Source: DATCRE01 sp964235605
Lineage (GTDB): Bacteria; Bacteroidota; Bacteroidia; Cytophagales; Cyclobacteriaceae
NCBI GenBank assembly: GCA_964235605.1
Contig: CAXSCR010000047.1
Span: 1 to 36,156 of the forward strand
Direction of reading: 5' to 3'
DNA: 36,156 bases
The first letter of the stretch is position 1. The number at the start of each line of letters is the position of its first letter. The notes under the pieces are model-generated. The model was not told where the DNA came from, did not search any database, and worked only from the letters and a program-made list of their open reading frames with translations. Shown here one piece after another: positions 1-8,107 of this stretch. A program made the translations under genes and the position numbers.

Positions 1-413
1 GAAAAACTACAACCTGCTGAAAAACAACTACTTCTGACTGGATAACTGCAATCTGTATTAAGTTGGTCTCTAACTTTTAATACCGCTTGCATCAACCTCT
101 CGAACGTATAAGGTTTTAAAAGATAATCTGAAACGCTTAGTTCGAAACCTTTAATTGCATATTTATCAAAACCCGTTGTCAATATAATTTCTGGTCTGTC
201 AGATAATGCTTCGATTAATTGTATCCCCGAAAATTCATCCATTTGAATATCTAAAAAGATCAAATCAACTTTAGTCGTGCCTAGAAAATGAATAGCACCT
301 CATGCATTATCAAAAGTGTCGAGTAGATTTAGGAAGGGTATCTTTTGAACATATTCTTTAATTTGCATTAATGCCAGGGGCTCATCTTCTACAATAATAC
401 TATTGATCTTCAT
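1..413 (-). pseudogene. LytTR-type response regulator, receiver domain, in-frame stop, runs off left edge
   Basis: Translating the minus strand from the ATG at 413 gives a typical CheY-like receiver domain: the acidic pair after SIIVEDEPLAL, the phosphoacceptor motif FLDIQM (Asp at about residue 55), TTGFDKYAIKGFE, and the KPYTFERL motif with the conserved Lys-Pro. This pattern is characteristic of LytTR response regulators. The C-terminal DNA-binding domain would lie beyond the window, so the family assignment rests on the receiver and the adjacent LytS-like kinase. Codon 38 is TGA (bases 302-300). The spacing on both sides matches the family (Asn-Ala-x-x-Ala-Ile), so this looks like a base substitution and not a frameshift. 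The start overlaps the end of the kinase gene by 14 bp, as expected for a co-translated pair. It is either a decayed gene or a sequence error. Confidence 0.8.
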
Positions 414-1460
414 GTAATTGAGTAGTTAACAATACGTCGAAATAATCTTCTTCTTTTATAACTTTTAAATGATGCTTGTCTTTATATAATAAATTTAATC
501 GCTGCATCATTAATTGCATGCCTAATCCATTTGACTCTGTATTAACAACGTTGCTATTAATTATATTCCTACAATGGAAAATTACTTCGTTTCCCGCGAC
601 CTTGATATCGATAGTAATTGCATTCTCTACTTTCTTATTGGTAGCATGCTTAAACGCATTTTCAATAAAAGGAATAAATAATAGGGGCGCAATATGTTGT
701 TTATCTATGGTGCCATTTACGCTATAAATACAAAATTTTCGTTAGTAGTTCTTATCTTTTGAAGGTGGATATATTTCTCAATGTAAGCTAGCTCTGCAGA
801 TAATGGAATGACCTCCGTTTTGGTTTCATAGAGCATAAATCGCATTATATCAGATAATTTTTTAAGATATGATGACGCTACTTCCGGATTTCTCGATATA
901 AGAATATCAATATTATTAAGGGTATTGAATAAAAAATGGGGATTAATCTGGGCTTTTACAAGGGCTAGTTCTGTTTGTAAATTTTGTTTGGCTAGTAACT
1001 CTTTTAAATGTATGTCGCCGTACCAAGTTACAAACCCTTTAATCAGAGTAGCTGCTACACCATTAAGAAGCGCCATAACAATACTGATAAAAATTGTTAC
1101 TCCGTAAGTTCCTAGATATGGAACAATGCCTTGTTCTGGTGGAGATGTTAATGCAACGTTAAGGAAAGGCAATATCTGGAAGAGTAGCAATTGGAGGGAT
1201 AGCGCAATGACCGTAGCTAACGCACAGATAGCAATCCCTATAAAAATAAATTGCCTTACCTTTTGTTTCGCAAGGAATTTAGGTATGAGCAACAAGTAGA
1301 AAATATAAAATATTATTATCCCCTGTAATAAGTGAGGTATGCTCAACGCAACTATTACTTTACCAGGGATTGAATTTGGAATGATGTAAGAATTAAAAGT
1401 TGAGATAAGGAAAAACAGCCAGTATGCGCAGTGGATTAAAATAACAATTGATTTTTTCAT
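400..1460 (-). pseudogene. LytS/YehU-like sensor histidine kinase with a single-base frameshift
   Basis: The protein starts MKKSIVILIH. It has about four hydrophobic membrane segments in residues 5-140, then the His_kinase domain with the phosphoacceptor motif INPHFLFNTLNN (His175). The open frame stops at 717, just after residues reading NENFVF. The next frame continues the family without a gap: VNGTIDKQHIAPLLFIPFIENAFKHA (the N box, split by the break from the first part), then the G box with SNGLGMQ, ending LLTTQLHEDQ and a TAG at 402-400. One missing T in the TTT run near 722-727 would restore the whole frame. It would sense a signal at the inner membrane and phosphorylate the LytTR regulator whose start it overlaps. 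As written, the ATP-binding half is lost. The partner is also broken, which favours decay of the pair, but sequence error is possible. Confidence 0.82.
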
Positions 1461-1957
1461 CTTTAATTGATTTGTGCTTTAAAATTCAATGAAAACGATC
1501 AATATGAAAAAAGTAATCTGCTTGTCATGGGTATTGATCTGCAAAATACCGCAATCATGCCTGAAAATTGGAACGCCATTCAATAGTTACCGCAAGTGTA
1601 TAGATAATAGAGATATGATATTGTAAGTCTACCCCCCGCCAATTGAGAGTTCCTTATCCAACTTCGCTTTTCATCGCTGCGCAGGCAATCCGTTGATTTG
1701 AACAACCGCCCACCTTGACTTCTTTCCATCCTTCTTCCCGTGAAAAAATAAAGGATCCGTCAAACTCCATGTATAAGTTTTCTTTGTTCATTAACAGCAA
1801 CAAGGGCAACTTTAATTTTCGCGTAGGGCATTATAGCGGCTTTACGCTAGTGCTAAAAATTCCTCCTTTTCCATATGTGTTGCTTTTTTGTTTATACCAA
1901 TAAAATTAAAATGCACCCTTGTTATATATATGTTAATTTTTTATATTTTCACGGCAA
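1461..1957. other. Intergenic region between the kinase and the sigma operon
   Basis: I find no convincing gene here. The open stretch at 1715-1903 has no recognisable protein character. A short inverted pair GCGTA/TACGC (around 1820-1850) could form a weak hairpin. The region must hold the divergent promoters of the kinase and of the sigma operon. No clear TAnnTTTG box is visible before either one. Confidence 0.4.
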
Positions 1958-2015
1958 ATGAAATAATATCCTTAAGACTGAAAAACATATTACAGAGGAG
2001 AACCTTATTGAATCT

Positions 2016-2522
2016 TTGAAAAATAAAGATCGGCAAGGATTGGATTACCTGTATGGTAATTATTCGGGGGCATTGTATGGTGTAATTATAAGGATTGTAA
2101 AAAAGGAAGAAGTTGCCGAAGAAGTTCTGCAAGATGTTTTTCTTAAAATCTGGGATAAGATCGAGAACTATGACGCCAGCAAAGGGAAACTATTCACTTG
2201 GATGATCAATATTACCCGAAATCACGCTATTGATAAGCTGCGGTCAAAAGAAATTAATAAAGAGCAGAAAACCAAAGACATTGCAAATCTCGTAAGTAGA
2301 GTAGAAACAGAGCAAAGAGTTGAACAACATACAGATCATATTGGGATTAATGAGACCCTGACAAGGTTGCCTGAGGATCAACGTTTTGTGGTAGATTATC
2401 TTTATTTAAAAGGATACACACAATCCGAACTAGCAAAGGAATTCAAAATTCCGCTTGGTACCATTAAATCCAGGCTACGCATGGCGATGCAACAACTTCG
2501 AATTACATTGGGTATTACGTGA
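2016..2522 (+). CDS. ECF-type RNA polymerase sigma-70 factor
   Basis: This is an extracytoplasmic-function sigma factor that would direct RNA polymerase to a small stress regulon. Region 2 spans about residues 11-75, with EVAEEVLQDVFLKIWDKI and the -10 recognition helix around LFTWMINITRNHAIDKLR. Region 4 spans about 115-165, with LPEDQRFVVDYLYLKGYTQSELA and the helix-turn-helix GTIKSRLRMAMQQL. The frame used here begins at a TTG (2016) and gives 168 residues. The same frame remains open upstream to 1962 and encodes further family-like residues (KTEKHITEENLIES). An ATG at 1958 is out of frame by one base in an AAA run. Removing one A would give a 26-residue longer N-terminus beginning MNNILK. 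The TGA overlaps the GTG start of the anti-sigma gene, indicating translational coupling. Confidence 0.92.
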   Translation: MKNKDRQGLDYLYGNYSGALYGVIIRIVKKEEVAEEVLQDVFLKIWDKIENYDASKGKLFTWMINITRNHAIDKLRSKEINKEQKTKDIANLVSRVETEQRVEQHTDHIGINETLTRLPEDQRFVVDYLYLKGYTQSELAKEFKIPLGTIKSRLRMAMQQLRITLGIT

Positions 2523-3319
2523 ATATAACAGAATACATATCGTCTGGAATCCTAGAATCTTATACGCTAGGGGATCTTTCTGAGAAGGAGAAAGGAGAGG
2601 TGGATTATAACCTGTCTTTATATCCTGAACTCAAAAAAGAACTATTGCAGATAGAAGAAGTTCAGGAAAAACTCCTCATGCAGGCTGCCATTCAGCCACG
2701 TGCAGCGGTGAAGGAAAAGTTATTTGAAAAAATTAAGGTTATAGAATCTAAGGAAAGCAGATTGACAATTTCTTCAGATAAAACAATAACACTTTGGCGC
2801 TACGCAGCTGCAGCTTCAATTGCACTTGCTGTTATGTCTTCTTATTTAGCTTACAACTTCTATAATAAATGGACAGAAGCGTCTTCCAGTTTAACTTCAC
2901 TTATAGCGCAAAATCAACAGATAGCACAAAATTATAATCAGGTAAATCAAGAATTGAATAAGCTTGAACAGGACATTCAAATAATGGATAGCCCAAAGTT
3001 TAAAAAAGTTGTTATGAATGGCACCCCCAATGCGCCCAGCTCGCTGGCTGCTGTTTACTGGAGTCCATTTAGTAAGGAAGTATATCTAAAGATTGATGAC
3101 CTGCAAGACCTGTCGCATGATAATCAATATCAGCTCTGGGCCATCATAGATGGCAAACCTGTTGATGCTGGAGTTTTTGATGGAGGTTTTGATGGGTTAT
3201 TGAAAATGAAAAATATAGATCGTGCTGTAACCACATTTGCGGTAACCATCGAACCCCGTGGTGGAAAGGCAACTCCTACATTAGAAACCATGCAAGTATC
3301 AGGGAATGTAAAGGGATAA
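2519..3319 (+). CDS. RskA-type anti-sigma factor
   Basis: This membrane-bound anti-sigma factor is expected to hold the upstream sigma factor at the membrane until a signal releases it. The N-terminal cytoplasmic part (about 1-85) carries the LESYTLGDLSEKE helix typical of zinc-free anti-sigma domains. A single transmembrane segment follows at about residues 92-112 (YAAAASIALAVMSSYLAYNF), then a coiled coil with many Gln and Asn, then the periplasmic RskA C-terminal domain (about 160-266) with AVYWSPFSKEVYL, YQLWAIIDGKPVDAGVF and FAVTIEPRGG. It starts at a GTG that overlaps the sigma stop codon by 4 bp. Length is normal for the family. Such sigma/RskA pairs in other bacteria often respond to envelope or oxidative stress. 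That role here is inferred from context. Confidence 0.93.
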   Translation: MNITEYISSGILESYTLGDLSEKEKGEVDYNLSLYPELKKELLQIEEVQEKLLMQAAIQPRAAVKEKLFEKIKVIESKESRLTISSDKTITLWRYAAAASIALAVMSSYLAYNFYNKWTEASSSLTSLIAQNQQIAQNYNQVNQELNKLEQDIQIMDSPKFKKVVMNGTPNAPSSLAAVYWSPFSKEVYLKIDDLQDLSHDNQYQLWAIIDGKPVDAGVFDGGFDGLLKMKNIDRAVTTFAVTIEPRGGKATPTLETMQVSGNVKG

Positions 3320-3364
3320 TTTTTCTAGTCTCCCAGACCTACACTAGAATCCTATTGCATTAAT

Positions 3365-3516
3365 ATCGAAACGGTTTAATCTATAACAAATCATGTTGTG
3401 CATGTAACATGCGATCATTGGGGAAGGTCTATGGACTAAGGTTATAAGGTGAAGTAGATTTTTCAAAGGTCTTCCTGATGTATCAGTTTCGACTAAATTC
3501 ATTAAACCGTTTCGAT
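3365..3516. repeat. 152-bp element with 16-bp perfect terminal inverted repeats
   Basis: ATCGAAACGGTTTAAT at 3365-3380 is matched exactly by its reverse complement ATTAAACCGTTTCGAT at 3501-3516. The 120 bp between encode no protein but contain a further imperfect palindrome around ATGTTGTGCATGTAACAT. The shape suits a MITE-like element or a long-range RNA stem. No target duplication is obvious and no second copy is seen in this window. Confidence 0.6.
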
Positions 3517-4189
3517 TTACGCTTCAAAAATGTTTGGCATTCCAGAAAAATGACTTTTCTCGTCGCTAACTTTTCACCGCCTATGTTTTACTGGTTCTGA
3601 TTTCTTTTCCAGGTACTAGCTACGCTTCTATTTTTGAAAGATGTTTTCATCTGCCTAATCATAATTACGATAGTAGAATATGCTTTACTGTCAGAATTTT
3701 GAGTGATTCGGCATAAGGTTCCATCAGCATCATCTTAAGTAAATACATACACAACCCCAAGCCAACTTTAAGGCATTTAGGTGACTTGCCATTTTTAAAA
3801 GTTATAATAAGGCTATCGCTCATCGATCTTACTATTATAACTTCCAATATATGCCTCACCATTTATTAATGAAAATGCACAAGAGATGTACAAGTATCGG
3901 CAGTCGAGAATTAAGAAAGGGGAATTATAAAGTCATACACTCACTTCTTCTATACATAGACATTACTAACTCACTTAGCAGACCTCACACACCATGTGTT
4001 CAAGCATTCATATGCTGTAATTAAGCACTTACTATAAATTATTAATCTACATTATATGTGCGCTCATAGTTGTATAGCTACGCTTTAACAGATAATCCAA
4101 CCAGTCCATACCAGTTCTTACAATTTCCAAAATCCAATCAGAAGGTTTATTACGTAACTTGAAACATTAAACTACTAACATAAACTTTT
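3517..4189. other. Long intergenic region upstream of the ferritin-like genes
   Basis: There is no supported gene. A 65-codon minus-strand frame (3862-3665) shows no family features, and a downstream signal cannot be identified. The region presumably carries the promoter of the ferritin-like/Tat operon, possibly recognised by the ECF sigma factor encoded upstream. I cannot define the promoter from one copy. Confidence 0.4.
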
Positions 4190-4909
4190 ATGACAAAAAT
4201 TATCACAACACCAAAACCGGATGAGGGCGGAATTTCGGAAAAAATTATGAAGCCACTATCAAGAAAATCTTTTTTGAAGTATGCAGGTGCATCAGCTGTA
4301 GCTACAAGTCTCATTATTGTAGGCTGTAATAATGATGACGATGTCAAAGTAAATACCGCTACAGTAGACCTCGGAAGTGGAGATACGGGTATTTTAAACT
4401 ATGCTTATTTATTAGAGCAGCTCGAAGCCGCTTTCTACGTAATGGTAATGTCACAACCTTATTCAGGTATGTCAACTGAGGAAACGCAAATTCTATCTGA
4501 AATAAAAGATCATGAATTGGCACATCGAGACTTTTTCAAAGCCGCACTCGCTACATCGGCTATAGCGCAGGTTGAATTTGACTTCAGTTCAATCAATTTC
4601 TCAAATCGCGCAAGTGTATTGGGTGCTGCTAAAACATTTGAAGACTTAGGTGTATCAGCATATAATGGTGCAGGTAAACTCATAACCAATGGTGACTATC
4701 TATTACTAGCAGGTAAAATTGTATCGGTAGAGGCTCGCCATGCTTCAGCTATTCGCGATCTTCTCAATCCCTTCTCTGTAGATTTCGCAAGCGACGATGT
4801 GGTTACAGTTGATAATGGCCTCGATGGTGCTAAAACACCTGCGGAGGTTTTAGCAGCTGCTGGCAAGTATGTAAAAGCTACTGTAAAGTTCGATAAACTA
4901 CCTTCTTAA
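4190..4909 (+). CDS. Exported ferritin-like domain protein (Ferritin_2 type), lipoprotein with Tat-like signal
   Basis: This is a four-helix ferritin-like protein of the kind often annotated Ferritin_2 in Bacteroidota. The export signal has a twin-arginine-like core in which the second arginine is lysine (LSRKSFLKYAGASA), followed by a hydrophobic stretch and a lipobox ending IIVGC (Cys at about residue 46). The mature protein would therefore be a lipoprotein. The helices carry the expected acidic and His residues: YLLEQLEAAFY, EIKDHELAHRDFF (ExxH), AKTFEDLGVSAYNG and SVEARHASAIRDL (ExxH). Met at 4247 is an alternative start nearer the signal. It is followed after 18 bp by a paralogue and then by tatA and tatC, so it is probably a substrate of that translocase. 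Metal binding is inferred from the helices. The substrate is unknown. Confidence 0.85.
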   Translation: MTKIITTPKPDEGGISEKIMKPLSRKSFLKYAGASAVATSLIIVGCNNDDDVKVNTATVDLGSGDTGILNYAYLLEQLEAAFYVMVMSQPYSGMSTEETQILSEIKDHELAHRDFFKAALATSAIAQVEFDFSSINFSNRASVLGAAKTFEDLGVSAYNGAGKLITNGDYLLLAGKIVSVEARHASAIRDLLNPFSVDFASDDVVTVDNGLDGAKTPAEVLAAAGKYVKATVKFDKLPS

Positions 4910-4927
4910 CATTTAACTTATAAGACA

Positions 4928-5713
4928 ATGAATATTTTCAATATTATTAAAGAAATCGAAAAAGTTGATCCAGATATTACTGCTAAATTATCTAGACGCA
5001 ACATGTTTAAGCAAGCCTCATCTTATGGAACAAAGATAGCGATTGCAGCTGTGCCCGCGGTTATAGCCGGCATGTTTACAAAGGCTTATGGTAAAACAAA
5101 AGAATCAGTAACTGAAGTTTTAAATTACGCACTCACGCTTGAGTATCTTGAATCAGAATTTTATGCAACCGCACTAGAATCAAGTGGTCTAATTCCTGCT
5201 AACAGAATGGCAATTTTTCAACAGGTTAGTCAGCATGAAACAGCCCATGTTCAGTTCCTAAAAAGCGTTTTAACTTCTATGAATGCTACACCCGTTAGCA
5301 AACCAACATTTGATTTCACAGCAGGAGGGACGTATAGCGATGTGTTTTCAAACTATCAAACATTTTTAGCTTTGGCGCAGGCATTTGAAGATACCGGAGT
5401 AAGGGCTTATAAAGGTAGGGCAGGTGAGCTGATGGGAAATGATGTTGTATTAACAGCAGCGCTTCAAATCCATTCTGTAGAAGCGAGACATGCTTCAATG
5501 ATTAGAAGATTGAGAGGAGAAAAGGGCTGGATTACAGGAAACAGCAACAGCGGACTACCAGCGGAAATTTATGAAGGCGAAGATAATGTTATGCAAGGAG
5601 GGGCGAGTATTGTTTCTCTGGGGTATAGTACCAATGTGGCCACGCAGGCATTTGATGAACCATTAGCAGCAGATAAAGTACTTGCTATAGCACGATTGTT
5701 TATTGTAACGTAG
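4928..5713 (+). CDS. Tat-exported ferritin-like domain protein
   Basis: This is a paralogue of the preceding gene with a canonical twin-arginine motif, SRRNMFKQASSYG, at about residues 22-34. It is followed by a hydrophobic segment ending near AGMFTKAYGK and has no lipobox, so it is expected to be soluble in the periplasm or exported further. The four-helix core is clear: ALTLEYLESEFYATAL, QVSQHETAHVQFLKSVL (ExxH), AQAFEDTGVRAYKG and QIHSVEARHASMIRRLRGE (ExxH). The C-terminal part (about 200-261) is longer than in the first paralogue and may give a different function. Tat export usually means the protein folds, often with a metal cofactor, before translocation, which suits a ferritin-like di-metal site. 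It lies 18 bp after its paralogue and about 130 bp before tatA. Confidence 0.87.
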   Translation: MNIFNIIKEIEKVDPDITAKLSRRNMFKQASSYGTKIAIAAVPAVIAGMFTKAYGKTKESVTEVLNYALTLEYLESEFYATALESSGLIPANRMAIFQQVSQHETAHVQFLKSVLTSMNATPVSKPTFDFTAGGTYSDVFSNYQTFLALAQAFEDTGVRAYKGRAGELMGNDVVLTAALQIHSVEARHASMIRRLRGEKGWITGNSNSGLPAEIYEGEDNVMQGGASIVSLGYSTNVATQAFDEPLAADKVLAIARLFIVT

Positions 5714-5847
5714 TTGCGTGTTGATTCAATAAGGGCAGTGTATAACATACATACCCTTATTGTAATCTGCATAATACGTATTAGAAAACAGCACGTAAGT
5801 GCAATAAGATCAAATAAACATTAAATCACATTATAATATAACTAAAT

Positions 5848-6075
5848 ATGACAACTACATTATTGTTTCTAGGCGGAGTGGGATTTCAGGAAGTCCTTCT
5901 TATTGGATTATTTGTACTCGTATTTTTCGGCGCTAAAAAGATACCTGAGTTTATGAAAGGATTGGGTAAAGGTGTACGTGAATTTAAAGAAAACGTGAAA
6001 GACGTTAAGGACGGATTTGATGGATCTGTTAATGGATTAGAGAAAGACACAACCATACATAATAATAAAATATAA
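5848..6075 (+). CDS. tatA: Twin-arginine translocase subunit TatA/TatE
   Basis: This is a small pore-forming subunit of the twin-arginine protein export system. It has 75 residues: one N-terminal membrane helix (FQEVLLIGLFVLVFFGAKK), the conserved FGAKKIPEFMKGLGKGVREFK amphipathic helix, and a short charged tail. The Phe-Gly hinge before the amphipathic helix is present. TatC follows 6 bp downstream, so the two are co-transcribed. No TatB is visible, and minimal TatAC systems are common in this phylum. The position just behind two proteins with Tat signals suggests the module brings its own translocase. The genome may hold another copy elsewhere. Confidence 0.95.
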   Translation: MTTTLLFLGGVGFQEVLLIGLFVLVFFGAKKIPEFMKGLGKGVREFKENVKDVKDGFDGSVNGLEKDTTIHNNKI

Positions 6076-6081
6076 ACCTTT

Positions 6082-6912
6082 ATGAGTATAGCAGCAAAAG
6101 CAATTGACACAAAAGACATGAGCTTCATAGATCATCTGGAAGATCTACGATGGCATTTAATACGGTCAGTTATGGCTGTCATAGTTTTTACTATTGTTGC
6201 TTTTGTTGAGGTAAACTGGGTCTTTAATAATATTATCTTAGCGCCTGCCAAGGCTAATTTTTTTACCTGGCGCGTACTTTGTAAGTTGGGTGAGACATTC
6301 AATATTCCCAATTTATGCATACAAGACATCAACCTTGAATTGCAAAGTAGATATATGACGGGTCAGTTTACCATTACTATAATCGCAGCTTTTATATTGG
6401 GCGTTATCATCGCTTTTCCCTATGTAATATGGGAGTTGTGGCGGTTTGTTAAGCCTGCACTTCATATAAAAGAACAGAAAAATTCATATGGTGCTGTAGC
6501 CGCTATATCTGTTCTTTTTGCAGCGGGTATTTCTTTTGGTTATTATGTAATCACACCTTTGATGGTGTTTGTTATGGTTAACTACCAAATTAGTAGCCTT
6601 ATCGTTAATCAATTTGATATAACCTCCTACGTGTCAACATTTGTAGCTTTGGTATTTGGGAGTGGCGTGTTGTTTCAACTGCCGGTGTTAATTTACTTTC
6701 TATCAAAGATGGGTTTCGTAACCCCAATGTTTCTTCGAAAGTATAGGAAGCATGCTATTGTTGTTATCTTAATTGTCGCTGCTATACTCACACCACCCGA
6801 TCCTTTAAGTCAGATATTGATAACGATTCCCTTATATCTTCTATTTGAAATTAGTATATTGATTTCCGCAAACGTCTATCGTAAAAGACTTATTGAAGAG
6901 GCTATCGCATGA
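6082..6912 (+). CDS. tatC: Twin-arginine translocase subunit TatC
   Basis: This is the signal-recognition core of the Tat translocase, a six-helix inner-membrane protein of 276 residues. Family marks include the N-terminal SFIDHLEDLRWHLIRS with the conserved Glu, the FPYVIWELWRFVKPALHIKE motif after the second helix, FGSGVLFQLPVLIYFLSKMGF, and the near-C-terminal AAILTPPDPLSQILITIPLYLLFE. All six hydrophobic segments are present and length is normal. It overlaps no gene and is followed by a convergent small gene. It is expected to bind the SRRNMFK signal of the ferritin-like protein encoded upstream. Confidence 0.96.
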   Translation: MSIAAKAIDTKDMSFIDHLEDLRWHLIRSVMAVIVFTIVAFVEVNWVFNNIILAPAKANFFTWRVLCKLGETFNIPNLCIQDINLELQSRYMTGQFTITIIAAFILGVIIAFPYVIWELWRFVKPALHIKEQKNSYGAVAAISVLFAAGISFGYYVITPLMVFVMVNYQISSLIVNQFDITSYVSTFVALVFGSGVLFQLPVLIYFLSKMGFVTPMFLRKYRKHAIVVILIVAAILTPPDPLSQILITIPLYLLFEISILISANVYRKRLIEEAIA

Positions 6913-6939
6913 TAGAGTGGAATGATAAAAGCGATAGCC
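6900..6939 (+). terminator. Hairpin overlapping the tatC stop codon
   Basis: GGCTATCGC (6900-6908) pairs perfectly with GCGATAGCC (6931-6939), enclosing the TGA stop. No T-run follows, so it is not a classical intrinsic terminator. It could stabilise the mRNA end. A 10-bp palindrome CTATCGATAG follows at 6956-6965. Confidence 0.35.
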
Positions 6940-6997
6940 AAGTTAGCAACGAATACTATCGATAGAGTAACATTACCTTAAATACACTTTTATAGAT

Positions 6998-7192
6998 TTA
7001 TGCTTCGTCTTTTGTTTTCCGTATTAAACCTAATCCTGAGATAAGGAAAATAAGTCCAAGCACGCCGTAAGTAACAAGGGCTCTTATATCTTGCATGCCT
7101 CCTGATGTATTAACAAAAAGGATTGCGCCGTAAATGAGGCCAATGATTCCTAGCACGGTTAGTGTCGAGCCAAATATTCTTTTAATGTTCAT
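6998..7192 (-). CDS. Small two-helix membrane protein
   Basis: This 64-residue protein has two hydrophobic segments (about residues 8-28, LTVLGIIGLIYGAILFV, and 38-58, ALVTYGVLGLIFLISGLGLI) and a charged tail ending KTKDEA. Small proteins of this shape are widespread in Bacteroidota, but I do not recognise a function. It is convergent with tatC. The neighbour on the same strand (7444-7250) may be transcribed with it, since only 57 bp separate them. Confidence 0.75.
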   Translation of the reverse strand: MNIKRIFGSTLTVLGIIGLIYGAILFVNTSGGMQDIRALVTYGVLGLIFLISGLGLIRKTKDEA

Positions 7193-7249
7193 AATTTGTG
7201 ATTTTGTTATTCGTGGTGATAGATTTCTATATCAATTGTAGAAAAATTA

Positions 7250-7444
7250 TTAGTATTTACCGGGGGAATCTATTGGATTGTGTAAGCTCAAATCAACAAG
7301 CTTAAATGTATCCGTAAATAATTTAGTCTGTCCATCTTCATGCCAGCAGCATATTGCATTATCACTAATGATGCGATGAATGATCATTCTATTTTCACTT
7401 GATTTCAAGTTAACCCAATCCCCATTATTCAGTATAGTTGTCAT
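7250..7444 (-). CDS. Small DUF2158/YodC-like protein
   Basis: This 64-residue protein has the layout of the DUF2158 (YodC) family: an N-terminal GDWVNLKSSENRMIIHRI, corresponding to the GDxVxLKSGGPxMTV motif, a central cysteine-containing strand AICCWHEDGQTKLFTDTF, and a short C-terminal VDLSLH. The family fold is a small beta barrel of unknown biochemical role. A pair of cysteines occurs where the family usually has one Cys next to a Trp. It is probably co-transcribed with the small membrane protein downstream on the same strand. Confidence 0.6.
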   Translation of the reverse strand: MTTILNNGDWVNLKSSENRMIIHRIISDNAICCWHEDGQTKLFTDTFKLVDLSLHNPIDSPGKY

Positions 7445-7704
7445 ATTTGTTGAATGTTAAAATTCAATACTTCAATTTAAGCTTAATGACTGAATGAAAT
7501 GATCGTAGTTAATCTGGAATGATAAGATGTGCTATTTGAATTCGAATGGGAGTTTATCTTAAAATGCTAGGCATAAAAGGTTCTTTAAAGTGAATTTTAG
7601 AGGTTAGTTAGTTAATGTTTAGGTTAGAATTTCCGTCTGTGTCAATTAAAAGGGCATCGGTTGTCTATTTCTATTCGATATACATGAAATTTAAGATTTT
7701 ATTT

Positions 7705-7752
7705 GATGTACTCGTAAAATGGATGACGCTGTATCATTCCTTACCGGCTTCC
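7705..7752. repeat. Dispersed 48-bp repeat, copy A
   Basis: The core is ATGACGCTGTATCATTCCTT followed by ACCGGCTTCC. It matches copies B (7813-7860) and C (20279-20327) with only a few substitutions. Read on the minus strand, B and C would encode KERYSVIQF, but copy A has a stop at this point, so coding is not supported. Confidence 0.8.
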
Positions 7753-7759
7753 ATAGAAT

Positions 7760-7809
7760 GTGCATGCATATAAATGCTTGCAGGATCACTGCGCGGAATT
7801 GCGTTAATT
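7760..7809. repeat. GCGCGGAATT-type dispersed repeat, copy A'
   Basis: The segment contains GCATGCATATAAATGCTTGC and ends CACTGCGCGGAATTGCG. It matches blocks at 9142-9220 and 20336-20406, which share TACATATAAA, GATGCACGGAGAA, AAGTGC and TGCGCGGAATT or TGCGCGGTATT. In copies A and C it directly follows the 48-bp block. Confidence 0.65.
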
Positions 7810-7812
7810 CAT

Positions 7813-7860
7813 GATGTCCGAGGTAAATTGAATGACGCTGTATCGTTCCTTACTGGCTTC
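7813..7860. repeat. Dispersed 48-bp repeat, copy B
   Basis: It contains TTGAATGACGCTGTATCGTT, the form also found in copy C. It lies 108 bp after copy A in the same orientation and is followed by TTCTCGCATCTTCGCT, which resembles TTCGCGCATCCTCGCT at 9338-9353. Confidence 0.8.
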
Positions 7861-7907
7861 GTGTAATTTGAAATACTTACGTCCTTCTCGCATCTTCGCT
7901 GATCTAG

Positions 7908-7977
7908 CTATTGTTATTTCTATTTTGCTTCTGCCTGCTTTGTACGCACAAACATTAAGGATAGAAGAAAGCCAACC
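7908..7977 (+). pseudogene. 70-bp duplicated fragment of a secreted-protein gene (signal peptide region)
   Basis: This stretch is 67/70 identical to 9551-9620, which encodes the end of the signal peptide and the first mature residues (VISILLLPALYAQTL, then IEESQP) of the large secreted protein at 9466-11094. Only the fragment is present. It is preceded by repeat B and followed by unrelated sequence, and the frame closes at 8020. I read it as the remnant of a duplicated or deleted copy of that gene. Confidence 0.75.
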
Positions 7978-8016
7978 TTCAGCTACCACAAGCTTTCAGC
8001 TCGCGGTTAAAATATT

Positions 8017-8033
8017 GTAAGCTTTCAGCTTAC
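8017..8033. repeat. Short hairpin within a 12-bp direct repeat
   Basis: GTAAGCT and AGCTTAC pair perfectly around a TTC loop. AAGCTTTCAGCT occurs twice (near 7990 and at 8019-8030). CGCGGTTAAA between them also occurs at 16146-16155, before another hairpin of the repeat family. Confidence 0.5.
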
Positions 8034-8071
8034 GCAATGAATTTCATTTCAATTAACTCTTTACTTCCTTA

Positions 8072-8107
8072 CCACGGTCTGTCTCAGCCTGAGGACATAG
8101 ACCGTGG
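8072..8107. repeat. Stem-loop around CCACGGTCT
   Basis: CCACGGTCT (8072-8080) pairs with AGACCGTGG (8099-8107), and an inner CTCAG/CTGAG arm extends it with small bulges. No T-run follows and no gene ends here, so it is more likely another repeat-family hairpin than a terminator. Confidence 0.5.

Noticed and set aside
3665..3862. 65-codon minus-strand frame
   Set aside because: No family features, no clear promoter, and no partner frame. Kept only as a note in the intergenic entry.
5316..5772. Minus-strand frames inside the second ferritin-like gene
   Set aside because: They are shadows of the coding strand.
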